From NCBI GenBank assembly GCA_031258195.1, contig JAIRNF010000032.1:34048-98047 (forward strand): a stretch of DNA of 64,000 bases, read 5' to 3'. The translations under genes were made by a program, and so were the position numbers. This DNA comes from Prevotellaceae bacterium. Lineage in GTDB: Bacteria; Bacteroidota; Bacteroidia; Bacteroidales; UBA932. How positions within the stretch are numbered: the first letter of the stretch is position 1; every line of letters starts with the position of its first letter. Positions 27,405 to 35,544 of the stretch are shown one piece after another. Under the pieces are notes generated by a model, which was not told the DNA's origin, made no database searches, and was given only the letters and a program-made list of their open reading frames with translations.

Positions 27405-27938
27405 TTAAGCGTAGTACTTTGTATAAACCTTGATAATAATTTTGTCTATATAGCTGTTAAGCTCGGCAACTTCTTGGTTTCCCATTATCCGCATAGGGTA
27501 GCTTATGTTCTTATTGCTGTACGAAGGTTGCTGATAGTTCTTATTGAGAATCTTGTAGCCATTACGTTCGTAGTAAGCTATACGACGGCTTGCAAACTCG
27601 CTGCTACCACTGGGTTCTACCTCCATCAGCCGTATTCCGTTAAGATTATCTGCGATCCAGTCCAATACTTGTTGCCCAATCTTATGGTTGCGCATATCGG
27701 GCGAAATAGCAAGGTGCTCTAAAAAGAAAAAATCGGCTAAATTCCAATATACAAATAACCCCGCTATTTTACCTTCAAAAAGTACGAGGTTAAAGTACAT
27801 GCTATCGTTCTCCTTAATCAGCCGTTTTAGCTGCTTTTCGCTACGTCTTTCGCTTGGCGGAAAAGCTTCGGCATATATGGGCATTAGCTCCGTTAGTGCA
27901 GGGTCTTCAGTATTTCTTATGCGTAATAGCGTAGTCAT
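27405..27938 (-). CDS. GNAT family N-acetyltransferase
   Basis: Transfers an acetyl group from acetyl-CoA to an amine; the substrate is unknown. 177 residues: beta strands AGLFVYWNLADFFFLEHLAIS lead into the acetyl-CoA loop RNHKIGQQVLDWI (about residues 82-94), and YYERNGYKILNKNY is the usual C-terminal motif. It starts divergently from the carA leader region and lies 33 nt upstream of the helicase gene on the same strand, possibly in one operon with it. Confidence 0.85.
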   Translation of the reverse strand: MTTLLRIRNTEDPALTELMPIYAEAFPPSERRSEKQLKRLIKENDSMYFNLVLFEGKIAGLFVYWNLADFFFLEHLAISPDMRNHKIGQQVLDWIADNLNGIRLMEVEPSGSSEFASRRIAYYERNGYKILNKNYQQPSYSNKNISYPMRIMGNQEVAELNSYIDKIIIKVYTKYYA

Positions 27939-28102
27939 TCTATATAAACCATTTAGCTGTAAAGATAGGCAGCTTATACTTTATTTGCAAAATATGGCGG
28001 AATGTTGATAAAAAATTATTTGTAAATTTTGCTGGATATAAAGGATTGTAACTATGTAGGACATCAGAAGTTTTAGCTTGTAAATACTCCTTAACGATTA
28101 TG

Positions 28103-28135
28103 TTGCCATAAACATGAAAATATTATGTACCTTTG
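28103..28135 (+). promoter_or_regulatory. promoter of the carA leader
   Basis: TACCTTTG at 28128-28135 is an exact TAnnTTTG match, and a TTG at 28103-28105 lies 22 nt upstream. A start near 28142 would give a leader of about 165 nt containing a short reading frame and a terminator before carA. The rest of 27939-28102 shows no gene. Confidence 0.5.
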
Positions 28136-28167
28136 TACCCGGTTTAAAAATATTGTGTTTAGATAAA

Positions 28168-28227
28168 ATGATGACAATCACTGATATAGTCGATAACATA
28201 CAAGAAACATATTATTCCTATCTTTAA
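28168..28227 (+). CDS. putative leader peptide of carA (19 aa)
   Basis: A 19-codon frame starting with two ATGs and ending YYSYL-TAA. The TAA overlaps the first bases of the terminator stem that follows. A ribosome at this stop would cover the 5' arm and prevent terminator formation, the geometry of a translation-coupled attenuator such as the E. coli pyrBI leader. The last codons are T-rich (TATTATTCCTATCTT), so UTP-sensitive pausing is conceivable. The peptide has no arginine codons. No experimental support; the call rests on position. Confidence 0.4.
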   Translation: MMTITDIVDNIQETYYSYL

Positions 28228-28260
28228 ACGGCAGAAGTTCGGCACTTCTGCCGTTTTTTT
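28226..28260 (+). terminator. attenuator-like terminator before carA
   Basis: AAACGGCAGAAGT (28226-28238) and ACTTCTGCCGTTT (28244-28256) form a perfect 13-bp stem with loop TCGGC, followed by four more T. It is a strong intrinsic terminator lying 46 nt before the carA ATG, with no plus-strand gene upstream other than the leader peptide. Confidence 0.85.
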
Positions 28261-28306
28261 ATTTATAGATTGAAATAATAAAATAAAGTAAACAGTATAA
28301 GTATAG

Positions 28307-29383
28307 ATGAAAGCAACATTAACTCTCGACAACGGAATTGTTTTTGAAGGTCGTTCTTTTGGAAGTGAAAAACCCACATCCGGAGAGGTGGTATTTAGTA
28401 CGGCAATGATGGGATATCCCGAAAGTCTTACCGACCCTTCTTATCTCGGACAAATTCTAACGTTAACGTTTCCATTAGTAGGGAACTACGGCGTGCCCGA
28501 CTGTTGCATAGAAGAGCAAGGGTTGTCGAAATTTCTCGAGTCGCATAAAATTCACGTTAGCGGGTTAGTAGTTTCCGACTATTCCGAGCATTACAGCCAT
28601 TGGAATGCGCACGAAAGCTTAGGCGAGTGGCTGAAGCGTGAAAATGTTCCCGCTATTACGGGCATTGATACGCGGGAACTTACCAAAATACTTCGCGAGA
28701 AAGGTTCGATGCTGGGACGGATCACAATTGGAGACGAAAAAGATAGTAGTCCGCTGTACGATCCTTCGGGAGAAAATCTGGTTGCTAAAGCATCATGTAA
28801 AGAGATTATAACCTATGAAAACGGCGATAAACGGGTAGTGCTGGTAGATTGTGGAATTAAGCAGAATATTATTCGTTGCCTGCTAAAGCGGGGTGTAACC
28901 GTTATACGTGTGCCGTGGGACTATGATTTTTCTACTATTGGCTACAATGGTCTTTTCATTTCGAACGGACCCGGTAGCCCTACTTATTGTGAAGAAACCA
29001 TTGCTCATATTAGGAAAGCGATGGCGGGAGATAAGCCGATATTCGGTATCTGCATGGGTAACCAGCTGCTATCCTTGGCAAGCGGAGCAAAAGTTTTTAA
29101 GCTGAAGTACGGGCATCGTAGCCACAACCAGCCGGTGCAGCATATCCCAAGCGGACGTTGTTTCGTTACTTCGCAAAATCATGGCTATGCAGTAGATAAC
29201 GATACTTTATCTAAAGATTGGGAACCGTTGTTTATCAACCTTAACGATGGAACGAACGAAGGTATTCGTCATAAATCGAAGCCGTTCTTTTCGGCGCAAT
29301 TCCATCCCGAAGCCTCAAGCGGACCAACAGATACAGACTTTTTGTTTGACGAATTTGTAAGCCTGGTAAAGAACGATAAGTAA
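28307..29383 (+). CDS. carA: carbamoyl-phosphate synthase small subunit (glutaminase)
   Basis: Hydrolyses glutamine and channels ammonia to CarB for carbamoyl phosphate, the precursor of pyrimidines and arginine; cytosolic heterodimer. 358 residues: an N-terminal CPSase small-chain domain (LTLDNGIVFEGRSFG) and a class I glutamine amidotransferase domain with catalytic Cys249 in FGICMGNQLL and the His333/Glu335 pair in QFHPEAS. Regulated, it seems, by the leader and terminator just upstream. Its stop directly abuts the ATG of a small outer-membrane protein gene that separates it from carB. Confidence 0.97.
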   Translation: MKATLTLDNGIVFEGRSFGSEKPTSGEVVFSTAMMGYPESLTDPSYLGQILTLTFPLVGNYGVPDCCIEEQGLSKFLESHKIHVSGLVVSDYSEHYSHWNAHESLGEWLKRENVPAITGIDTRELTKILREKGSMLGRITIGDEKDSSPLYDPSGENLVAKASCKEIITYENGDKRVVLVDCGIKQNIIRCLLKRGVTVIRVPWDYDFSTIGYNGLFISNGPGSPTYCEETIAHIRKAMAGDKPIFGICMGNQLLSLASGAKVFKLKYGHRSHNQPVQHIPSGRCFVTSQNHGYAVDNDTLSKDWEPLFINLNDGTNEGIRHKSKPFFSAQFHPEASSGPTDTDFLFDEFVSLVKNDK

Positions 29384-29860
29384 ATGAAGGGATCGAAATA
29401 CATGCTGTTAGCGTTGCTTATGGCAGTTCCTTTTTGTGGCTCTGCACAGAAAAAGTTGATTTTTTCTCCGGGAGTTTCTTACCAAAAAGAGTTTTTTGGT
29501 GAGCTAAGTATTATGTATGCCGAAACAGCTACGAACAATACCGGACTTGGCATATACGGTCCTAAGTTGGGCATTGAAATGAACTTCAGCTCAGATAGTT
29601 TTATCTATGCGTCAAAGCTGGGGTTTGAGGTTGATGTGCTATTCTTCTCTGTGCGTGCTAATGCTGTTAGCTATATAAAAGACGGCAATGTCGATCTTCG
29701 CCTGTTGCCCGAAGTTGGATTCGGCTTTTTTGGTTTGGCGAATCTTACTTACGGATATGGCATACCGGTTCTTAATTACAGGGTCGAGGATGTCTCACGT
29801 TATCGTGTAACACTTACGTTTAACTTATCACGAGATTTGTGGCGAGATATATTTAAATAA
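29384..29860 (+). CDS. small predicted outer-membrane protein between carA and carB
   Basis: Unrecognised. 158 residues with a signal peptide (1-21, ending CGSAQ) and alternating hydrophobic/aromatic strands that suggest an 8-strand barrel or a lipocalin-like beta protein: KLIFSPGVSYQKEFFGELS, then YGPKLGIEMNF, a middle part, and a final RVTLTFNLSRDLW. The ATG is directly after the carA stop, so translation is probably coupled. A link to carbamoyl phosphate metabolism is not apparent. The 169 nt between this gene and carB contain AT-rich sequence with imperfect AAAGACAAA-type inverted repeats and no gene. Confidence 0.65.
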   Translation: MKGSKYMLLALLMAVPFCGSAQKKLIFSPGVSYQKEFFGELSIMYAETATNNTGLGIYGPKLGIEMNFSSDSFIYASKLGFEVDVLFFSVRANAVSYIKDGNVDLRLLPEVGFGFFGLANLTYGYGIPVLNYRVEDVSRYRVTLTFNLSRDLWRDIFK

Positions 29861-30029
29861 AGAACGCATGGAAAAAGGCTAAAGAGAAAAGACAAATGAT
29901 AGCAAATTCAGCTAATTGGAAAGATATAAATGATTCAAAATCTAAATGCAATAAAGAGGTTGAAGTCTTTAAATCCTTTGTCTTTACTCTATTGTCTTAA
30001 TCTTTTATCAAATAATACACAATATACAA

Positions 30030-33000
30030 ATGAGTACTCAGATTAAAAAAGTAGTATTAATAGGTTCGGGAGCATTGAAGATCGGCGAAGCCGGAGAATT
30101 CGATTATTCAGGTGCGCAGGCTCTTAAAGCTTTGAAAGAAGAAAGTATTGAAACAGTATTGGTTAATCCCAATATTGCCACCATACAAACTTCCGAAGGT
30201 ATTGCTGATAAGGTTTACCTGCTTCCTGTTACACCCTACTTTGTTGAGAAGATTATTGCGAAAGAAAGACCCGAAGGCATTCTGCTTGCTTTTGGTGGGC
30301 AAACCGCGCTAAACTGTGGTGTGGCGCTATACCGAAGCGGAGTACTCGATAAGTATAATGTGCAGGTTCTTGGTACTCCTGTACGAGCCATTATGGATAC
30401 CGAAGACCGTGAACTCTTCAACCAAAAGCTGGAACAGATAAACGTAAAATATATCCAAAGCGAAGCTGTAACCGGTATAGACGAGGCACGTAGGGCTGCT
30501 AACGAGTTGGGTTATCCAGTTATCGTTCGTGCGGCCTATGCGCTGGGAGGACTTGGCAGCGGATTCTGTAATAACGATGATGAGTTAAATATTCTTGTAG
30601 AAAAGGCGCTAACGCATTCTCCTCAGGTGCTTGTCGAGAAATCCCTTAAGGGTTGGAAAGAGATTGAGTACGAGGTTGTACGTGATAAGTACGATAACTG
30701 TATTACTGTATGTAATATGGAAAATTTCGATCCGCTTGGCATACATACGGGTGAAAGTGTTGTTGTAGCTCCGTCGCAAACGCTTACTAATAGTGAGTAC
30801 CACTTATTACGTGAAATAGCAATTAAAATTGTTCGTCATATCGGTATTGTAGGAGAGTGTAACGTACAGTATGCCCTTGATCCTGAATCTGAGGATTACC
30901 GGGTAATTGAAGTCAACGCACGCCTTTCACGTTCATCGGCGTTGGCATCAAAGGCAACAGGATATCCGCTGGCATTTGTAGCGGCAAAGCTAGGTCTTGG
31001 ATACGGATTAAATGAACTAAAGAACTCTGTAACTAAAGATACTCCAGCATTCTTTGAGCCTGCTCTCGACTATGTAGTATGTAAAATTCCTCGCTGGGAT
31101 TTAGGAAAGTTCCACGGTGTTAGCCGCAAGCTTGGTAGCAGCATGAAGAGTGTTGGCGAGGTAATGTCTATAGGACGTACGTTTGAAGAGGCTTTGCAGA
31201 AAGGCTTACGTATGATAGGGCAAGGTATGCACGGTTTTGTAGGCAATAAAGATATTAAGGTTAGCGATATCGATAAGGCATTATCTGAGCCTACGGATAT
31301 GCGTGTATTTGTTATAGAAAAAGCATTTGAGGCGGGATATACGGTAGATAGAATACATGAGCTGACGCGTATTGATAAGTGGTTTCTCTATAAGCTTAAA
31401 GGTATTTTTGACCTTTCGAACGATTTATCAACTTTTGAGTGTGTAGATGACGTTTCGATAGATAAGTTGTTGCGTGCTAAGCAACTTGGCTTTTCAGATT
31501 TTCAGCTGGCGCGATTGATTATGAAGCCTGCCAATAAAGAGATTGAAGCGGCTACGCTTGCCATACGTGCCTACCGTAAGCAGAATGGTATTTTACCTTA
31601 CGTAAAGCAGATAGATACGCTTGCTGCCGAATTTCCGGCACAAACAAACTACTTATACCTTACCTATTGCGGCAATGAGCATGATATTACTTTTAGCGAG
31701 GACTCAAAATCGGTTATTGTTTTGGGTTCTGGAGCTTATCGTATAGGTAGTTCGGTAGAGTTCGACTGGTGCTCCGTAAATGCCGTGCAAGCCGCTCGCA
31801 ATGCCGGATACAGATCGATAATGATTAACTATAACCCCGAAACGGTTTCTACTGATTACGATATGTGCGACCGTCTTTACTTTGACGAGCTATCGCACGA
31901 AAGGGTGTTGGATATTGTGGACTTGGAGCATCCTAAGGGGGTAGTAGTATCAGTAGGTGGGCAGATTCCGAATAATTTGGCAATTAAGCTGCATCGTCAG
32001 GATGTTCCTATACTTGGTACATCGCCTGTGTCTATCGACCGTGCAGAGAACCGCCATAAGTTCTCGAGCATGCTCGATCAGCTTGGAATAGACCAGCCTA
32101 AATGGCAGGAACTTTCGAGTATGGACGAAATCTATAAGTTTGTTGATAAAGTGGGCTTCCCAGTGCTTATTCGTCCATCGTATGTGCTGTCGGGTGCGGC
32201 AATGAACGTATGCTCGAATAAAGAGGAGTTAGAGCACTTTCTTCAATTGGCTGCCAACGTATCTAAAGAGTATCCCGTTGTAGTTTCAGAGTTTATACAG
32301 AATGCTAAAGAGGTAGAGTTTGATGGCGTTGCCGATAAAGGAGAGGTTGTACAGTACGCTATATCAGAGCATATAGAGTTTGCCGGTGTCCACTCTGGCG
32401 ATGCTACGTTGGTTTTTCCGGCGCAAAAAATCTACTTCGAAACCATGCGGCGCATTAAAAAGATTAGTCGATCTATTGTTAAAGAGTTTGGTATATCAGG
32501 TCCATTCAACATTCAGTTCCTTGCAAAAAATAACGATATAAAAGTTATAGAGTGTAACCTTCGTGCATCGCGTAGCTTCCCGTTCGTATCAAAAGTTCTA
32601 AAAAACAACTTTATTGAAACGGCTACCAAAATTATGCTGGGCGAGCCTTACAGCAAGCCGGATAAAACGGTGTTCGATATAGATTATATCGGTGTAAAAG
32701 CATCGCAGTTCTCGTTCTCTCGACTTCACCTTGCAGATCCTGTTTTAGGCGTGGATATGGCTTCTACGGGCGAAGTAGGCTGTATAGGCAGCGATATAAA
32801 CGAGGCGCTTCTGTCAGCTATGATGTCGGTAGGATATACCATTCCTAAAAAAAATATTATGCTCTCAACCGGCGATTCCCGTTCTAAAATAGAGTTGGTT
32901 GAACCTTGCCGTATGCTGGTTCAGAAAGGCTACAAGCTTTTTGCAACTGCCGGAACACAACGCTTTTTAGCCGATAACGGAATTGAGGCAACATCGGTAC

Positions 33001-33251
33001 ATTGGCCCGACGAAACCGAACAGCCAAATGTCATGGATATGATACGTAACAATGAGTTCGATCTGGTTATCAATGTTCCGAAGAATCTTTCGAAAGACGA
33101 GCTGAACAACGATTACAGCATACGCCGTGGTGCGGTCGATCATAATATCCCGTTGCTTACTAATGCTCGCTTGGCAAGTGCTTTCCTTATAGCAGTATGC
33201 GAAAGAAGTATAGACGAGATAAGCATTACCAGCTGGCAAGAGTATAGCTAA
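30030..33251 (+). CDS. carB: carbamoyl-phosphate synthase large subunit
   Basis: Makes carbamoyl phosphate from bicarbonate, ammonia and two ATP. 1073 residues in the classic tandem layout: two homologous ATP-grasp halves (about 1-550 and 550-930; each opens with an IGSG or LGSG nucleotide loop, VVLIGSGALKIGEAGEFDYS and VIVLGSGAYRIGSSVEFDW) and a C-terminal MGS-like allosteric domain (about 935-1073; KGYKLFATAGTQRFLADNGI). Ligand segments EVVVRAAYALGG-like (VIVRAAYALGGLGSG) and VIEVNARLSRSSALASKATGYPLA are intact. Works with CarA upstream. No terminator could be identified just after it. Confidence 0.97.
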   Translation: MSTQIKKVVLIGSGALKIGEAGEFDYSGAQALKALKEESIETVLVNPNIATIQTSEGIADKVYLLPVTPYFVEKIIAKERPEGILLAFGGQTALNCGVALYRSGVLDKYNVQVLGTPVRAIMDTEDRELFNQKLEQINVKYIQSEAVTGIDEARRAANELGYPVIVRAAYALGGLGSGFCNNDDELNILVEKALTHSPQVLVEKSLKGWKEIEYEVVRDKYDNCITVCNMENFDPLGIHTGESVVVAPSQTLTNSEYHLLREIAIKIVRHIGIVGECNVQYALDPESEDYRVIEVNARLSRSSALASKATGYPLAFVAAKLGLGYGLNELKNSVTKDTPAFFEPALDYVVCKIPRWDLGKFHGVSRKLGSSMKSVGEVMSIGRTFEEALQKGLRMIGQGMHGFVGNKDIKVSDIDKALSEPTDMRVFVIEKAFEAGYTVDRIHELTRIDKWFLYKLKGIFDLSNDLSTFECVDDVSIDKLLRAKQLGFSDFQLARLIMKPANKEIEAATLAIRAYRKQNGILPYVKQIDTLAAEFPAQTNYLYLTYCGNEHDITFSEDSKSVIVLGSGAYRIGSSVEFDWCSVNAVQAARNAGYRSIMINYNPETVSTDYDMCDRLYFDELSHERVLDIVDLEHPKGVVVSVGGQIPNNLAIKLHRQDVPILGTSPVSIDRAENRHKFSSMLDQLGIDQPKWQELSSMDEIYKFVDKVGFPVLIRPSYVLSGAAMNVCSNKEELEHFLQLAANVSKEYPVVVSEFIQNAKEVEFDGVADKGEVVQYAISEHIEFAGVHSGDATLVFPAQKIYFETMRRIKKISRSIVKEFGISGPFNIQFLAKNNDIKVIECNLRASRSFPFVSKVLKNNFIETATKIMLGEPYSKPDKTVFDIDYIGVKASQFSFSRLHLADPVLGVDMASTGEVGCIGSDINEALLSAMMSVGYTIPKKNIMLSTGDSRSKIELVEPCRMLVQKGYKLFATAGTQRFLADNGIEATSVHWPDETEQPNVMDMIRNNEFDLVINVPKNLSKDELNNDYSIRRGAVDHNIPLLTNARLASAFLIAVCERSIDEISITSWQEYS

Positions 33252-33366
33252 GCCGAACTAGCTTTGTTGGAATTGGTTTAGAATTTATTTGTATTTACAG
33301 ATAGCATACCCATAAATGTGGGGCGTTTTTACTTTATCCGCAACTCAGCTTAATATAGTTCGGTGA

Positions 33367-33570
33367 TTAGACTGTTGTTTTTCCATTAGAACCCTTATAG
33401 TTGTTAAGTATTTCAACCATTTTATCTACCTTAAATATTCCGAATTTCTCAACGAGTGATGAATACTCATCATTGGTCATTGTTGCAAATTCTGCGCAGG
33501 TATTTTTTCTTAGCTCACCTTTTTCTTCTTTAGTTTTAGTATCAGTTATATTTTCAGTTCCACTTTTCAT
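33367..33570 (-). pseudogene. remnant resembling the C-terminus of a phage/plasmid replication protein
   Basis: 67 residues, Glu/Lys-rich, whose second half (YSSLVEKFGIFKVDKMVEIL then NNYKGSNGK) follows the pattern common at the end of phage replisome organiser proteins, where the frame normally continues with a K-x-Y-x-SHY-type segment. Here it stops three residues after GSNGK. It is probably a leftover of a mobile element; expression is doubtful. Confidence 0.4.
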
Positions 33571-33635
33571 ATGTTCATCATATCATTAATATTTACAGAA
33601 TTTTCTTTCTTCTTTTACGGTTACTCGGGAGGCTT

Positions 33636-33761
33636 TCATTTAAACTTTTTCATTACATCCTCTCTGGTGCATACTTTTTTGGTATCGCTTTCTTTGAGTG
33701 AGTCTTTCTGATGCTGTATGCGGAGCGGCTTAATATGCTGACCGATCTCTTTGTCGCTCAT
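33636..33761 (-). CDS. small hypothetical protein (41 aa)
   Basis: A short frame starting at an ATG, MSDKEIGQHIKPLRIQHQ, and ending DVMKKFK. It is highly charged and shows no known domain. It is on the same strand as the remnant 65 nt downstream and may be part of the same decayed element. The surrounding 33252-34018 region otherwise contains only a repeated TTTTGCCATAA (near 33826 and 33886) and the REP-like hairpin. Confidence 0.3.
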   Translation of the reverse strand: MSDKEIGQHIKPLRIQHQKDSLKESDTKKVCTREDVMKKFK

Positions 33762-33976
33762 CAGTATTGTTTACGAAAGGAAATCGGAGGTATAAAATAG
33801 AACTGCGAGATTTTTTGCCATAAAGACAGGTTATTGGTTACACCAACAAAAATGCATAAATATATGTATTGCGATTTATGTTGTTTTGCCATAAGTTGAT
33901 TTATAGTGAATTATGTTTTGACATTAAACTGACAAAAGGAGGGTAGTATCAGGAGTGTATCAAAGTTCTACCTTAT

Positions 33977-34006
33977 TGTCCATGTCGAACGTAGTGAGAC
34001 ATGACA
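33977..34006. repeat. REP-like hairpin, degenerate copy
   Basis: ATGTCGAACGTAGTGAGACAT is self-complementary at both ends (TGTC-ATGTC with GACAT-GACA) and its core CGAACGTAGTGAG resembles CGAGCGCAGCGAG of the palindrome at 24808-24882. Located 13 nt past the stop codon of the minus-strand EamA gene. Confidence 0.5.
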
Positions 34007-34018
34007 GTTTGCAAACGC

Positions 34019-34915
34019 TTAGCGCACTTTATTTCTTAGCCTAATTTTCCCTATTCTATCTGAAAGAACTGTTAGTATTACGGCGATTAAAACTAAGGTA
34101 ATTCCAATAGCAAGGTTAACGGTAAAAGGTTCGTGAAATATGATTATAGTTATAGCTACCGCCGATATTGGTTCCATAGCCCCCAGTATAGATGCGGGGG
34201 TTGAGCCTATCAGTTTTATGGCGTTTACTAAAGTAATGAGAGAAATAACGGTAGGGATAATTGCAAAAAGTGCAAGGTTTAGTCCGGCATTGAATGACGG
34301 TATAGCCTGAAAAGAATTCACGATGAGTGATTTGCCTAAAAAGAATATGGTGCAGAATGCCATAGAGTAAAACGATACCTTCATTCCCCGCATGCTCTTT
34401 ATGCGAGATTTATTTACGATAACCATGTAAAGCGCATACGCAAGGGCAGATAAAAATACGATAACAAAACCGACGAGGGGAATTTTGGCGTTTCCCCCTC
34501 CGCCGTTTAGGGCAGTAACGCCCAGAAAAGCAATGCCAATGGCAACCCACACTATCCACGATATTTTTTCTTTAAAACCAACGCTTAAGATTATTGCAAC
34601 CAGTGCAGGATACAGAAATAGCATAGTAGAAGCAACTCCGGCAGGCATATAGTCGTATCCTACAAGTAAAAACTCCGAAGAACCGGAGTACATAAGCCCT
34701 AATAAAGCTAGTACGCCAAGTTCTTTCAGGTTAATTCGTAAGTCTATTCCCTTGTACCAAAGGAGCAGACTTATAGCTGCGGTGCTGATTAAAAATCGGT
34801 AGAACAAAACGGTATCAAAAGAGAGGTGCACCTGCTTTAGCGGGATAGCGAAAAGCGGAATCATTCCGTATGTTATGGCAGATATGGCGGCCAGCAGATA
34901 TCCCTTTGCTCTCAT
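34019..34915 (-). CDS. EamA/DMT family transporter
   Basis: An inner-membrane permease of the drug/metabolite transporter superfamily, probably an exporter of metabolites or amino acids; the substrate is unknown. 298 residues with ten predicted membrane helices in two EamA repeats (about 3-130 and 140-285). The first helix is LLAAISAITYGMIPLFAIPL and repeat two ends with GSTPASILGAMEPISAVAI, the usual conserved helix-9 motif. Single gene, flanked by the REP-like hairpin and a 418-nt gap. Confidence 0.88.
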   Translation of the reverse strand: MRAKGYLLAAISAITYGMIPLFAIPLKQVHLSFDTVLFYRFLISTAAISLLLWYKGIDLRINLKELGVLALLGLMYSGSSEFLLVGYDYMPAGVASTMLFLYPALVAIILSVGFKEKISWIVWVAIGIAFLGVTALNGGGGNAKIPLVGFVIVFLSALAYALYMVIVNKSRIKSMRGMKVSFYSMAFCTIFFLGKSLIVNSFQAIPSFNAGLNLALFAIIPTVISLITLVNAIKLIGSTPASILGAMEPISAVAITIIIFHEPFTVNLAIGITLVLIAVILTVLSDRIGKIRLRNKVR

Positions 34916-35289
34916 TTTTGTGGCTTGTTATTTATGGCGTACAAAAGTAAACATAATTATGAGTCATGGTCATCGCAAGCCACATAGCCTCTGATTTTGG
35001 CTATCTGTTATTACTATGAGTTTATGGCTATTTATATTATTTTGGATAAGTGTAGCCGGTTATATGGTAATATATACATTTGAGTCTGAAATAGAGTGCG
35101 TTATTGATTGGAGGTCCGGACTCCTTGGTCTAAATGTTTGCGTATATCGAATAAAGGGTTGTGTCATTAATAGACCTTTATAGTGTTATATCAATAAGTA
35201 AGTCGATATTTTAAAGGTAGCCATTTCACGAAACAACTATGAAACATTATTACGCAAATGTACGGAATTTTTCCGTTCGTTTCGACATT
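34916..35289. other. intergenic stretch without recognisable gene
   Basis: No frame with support was found. It contains GTGGCTTG near 34919 with its complement CAAGCCAC near 34976, a short symmetrical GGAGGTCCGGACTCC near 35109, and otherwise AT-rich DNA. Confidence 0.4.
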
Positions 35290-35330
35290 AAACAAAGCGC
35301 GCGGGCTATAGCTACCGGCGCGCTTTGTTT
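35290..35330 (-). terminator. terminator of tRNA-Arg
   Basis: AAACAAAGCGCGC (35290-35302) pairs with GCGCGCTTTGTTT (35318-35330); on the minus strand it follows the tRNA by 3 nt, and the arm runs into T-rich DNA. Confidence 0.8.
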
Positions 35331-35333
35331 CTG

Positions 35334-35407
35334 TGACCCCAGAGGGATTCAAACCCCCGACCTTCAGAACCGGAATCTGACGTTCTATTCAGCTGAACTA
35401 TGGGGCC
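35334..35407 (-). tRNA. tRNA-Arg (anticodon CCG)
   Basis: Reads CGG codons. 74 nt on the minus strand: acceptor GGCCCCA with TGGGGTC (one G-T pair), D-arm with AGTTCAGCTGAATAGA, anticodon arm TCAGA-TTCCGGT-TCTGA and T-arm GGGGGTTTGAATCCCTC. Discriminator base A; CCA is not encoded. Confidence 0.95.
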
Positions 35408-35466
35408 TCTTTCCTTACAAAAGGCGAGGTACAAAGGTAGTAAAAATCCGATTGCTATAAAATACT

Positions 35467-35500
35467 TATCTTTGCGTTTTCGGTTCTCTACGAGAGCCGA
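35467..35500 (+). promoter_or_regulatory. promoter box and leader hairpin before fabD
   Basis: TATCTTTG at 35467-35474 fits the TAnnTTTG -7 box; no good -33 box was found. Just downstream CGGTTCTC (35481-35488) can pair with GAGAGCCG (35492-35499). Both lie in the 137-nt gap between tRNA-Arg and fabD. Confidence 0.4.
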
Positions 35501-35544
35501 TCAGAATCTGTCGAAAAAGAAGTTTAATAAGAAACAAAACATTT

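Noticed and set aside
35239..35460. Plus-strand frame across the tRNA-Arg gene
   Set aside because: It spans the tRNA and its terminator on the opposite strand; chance open frame.
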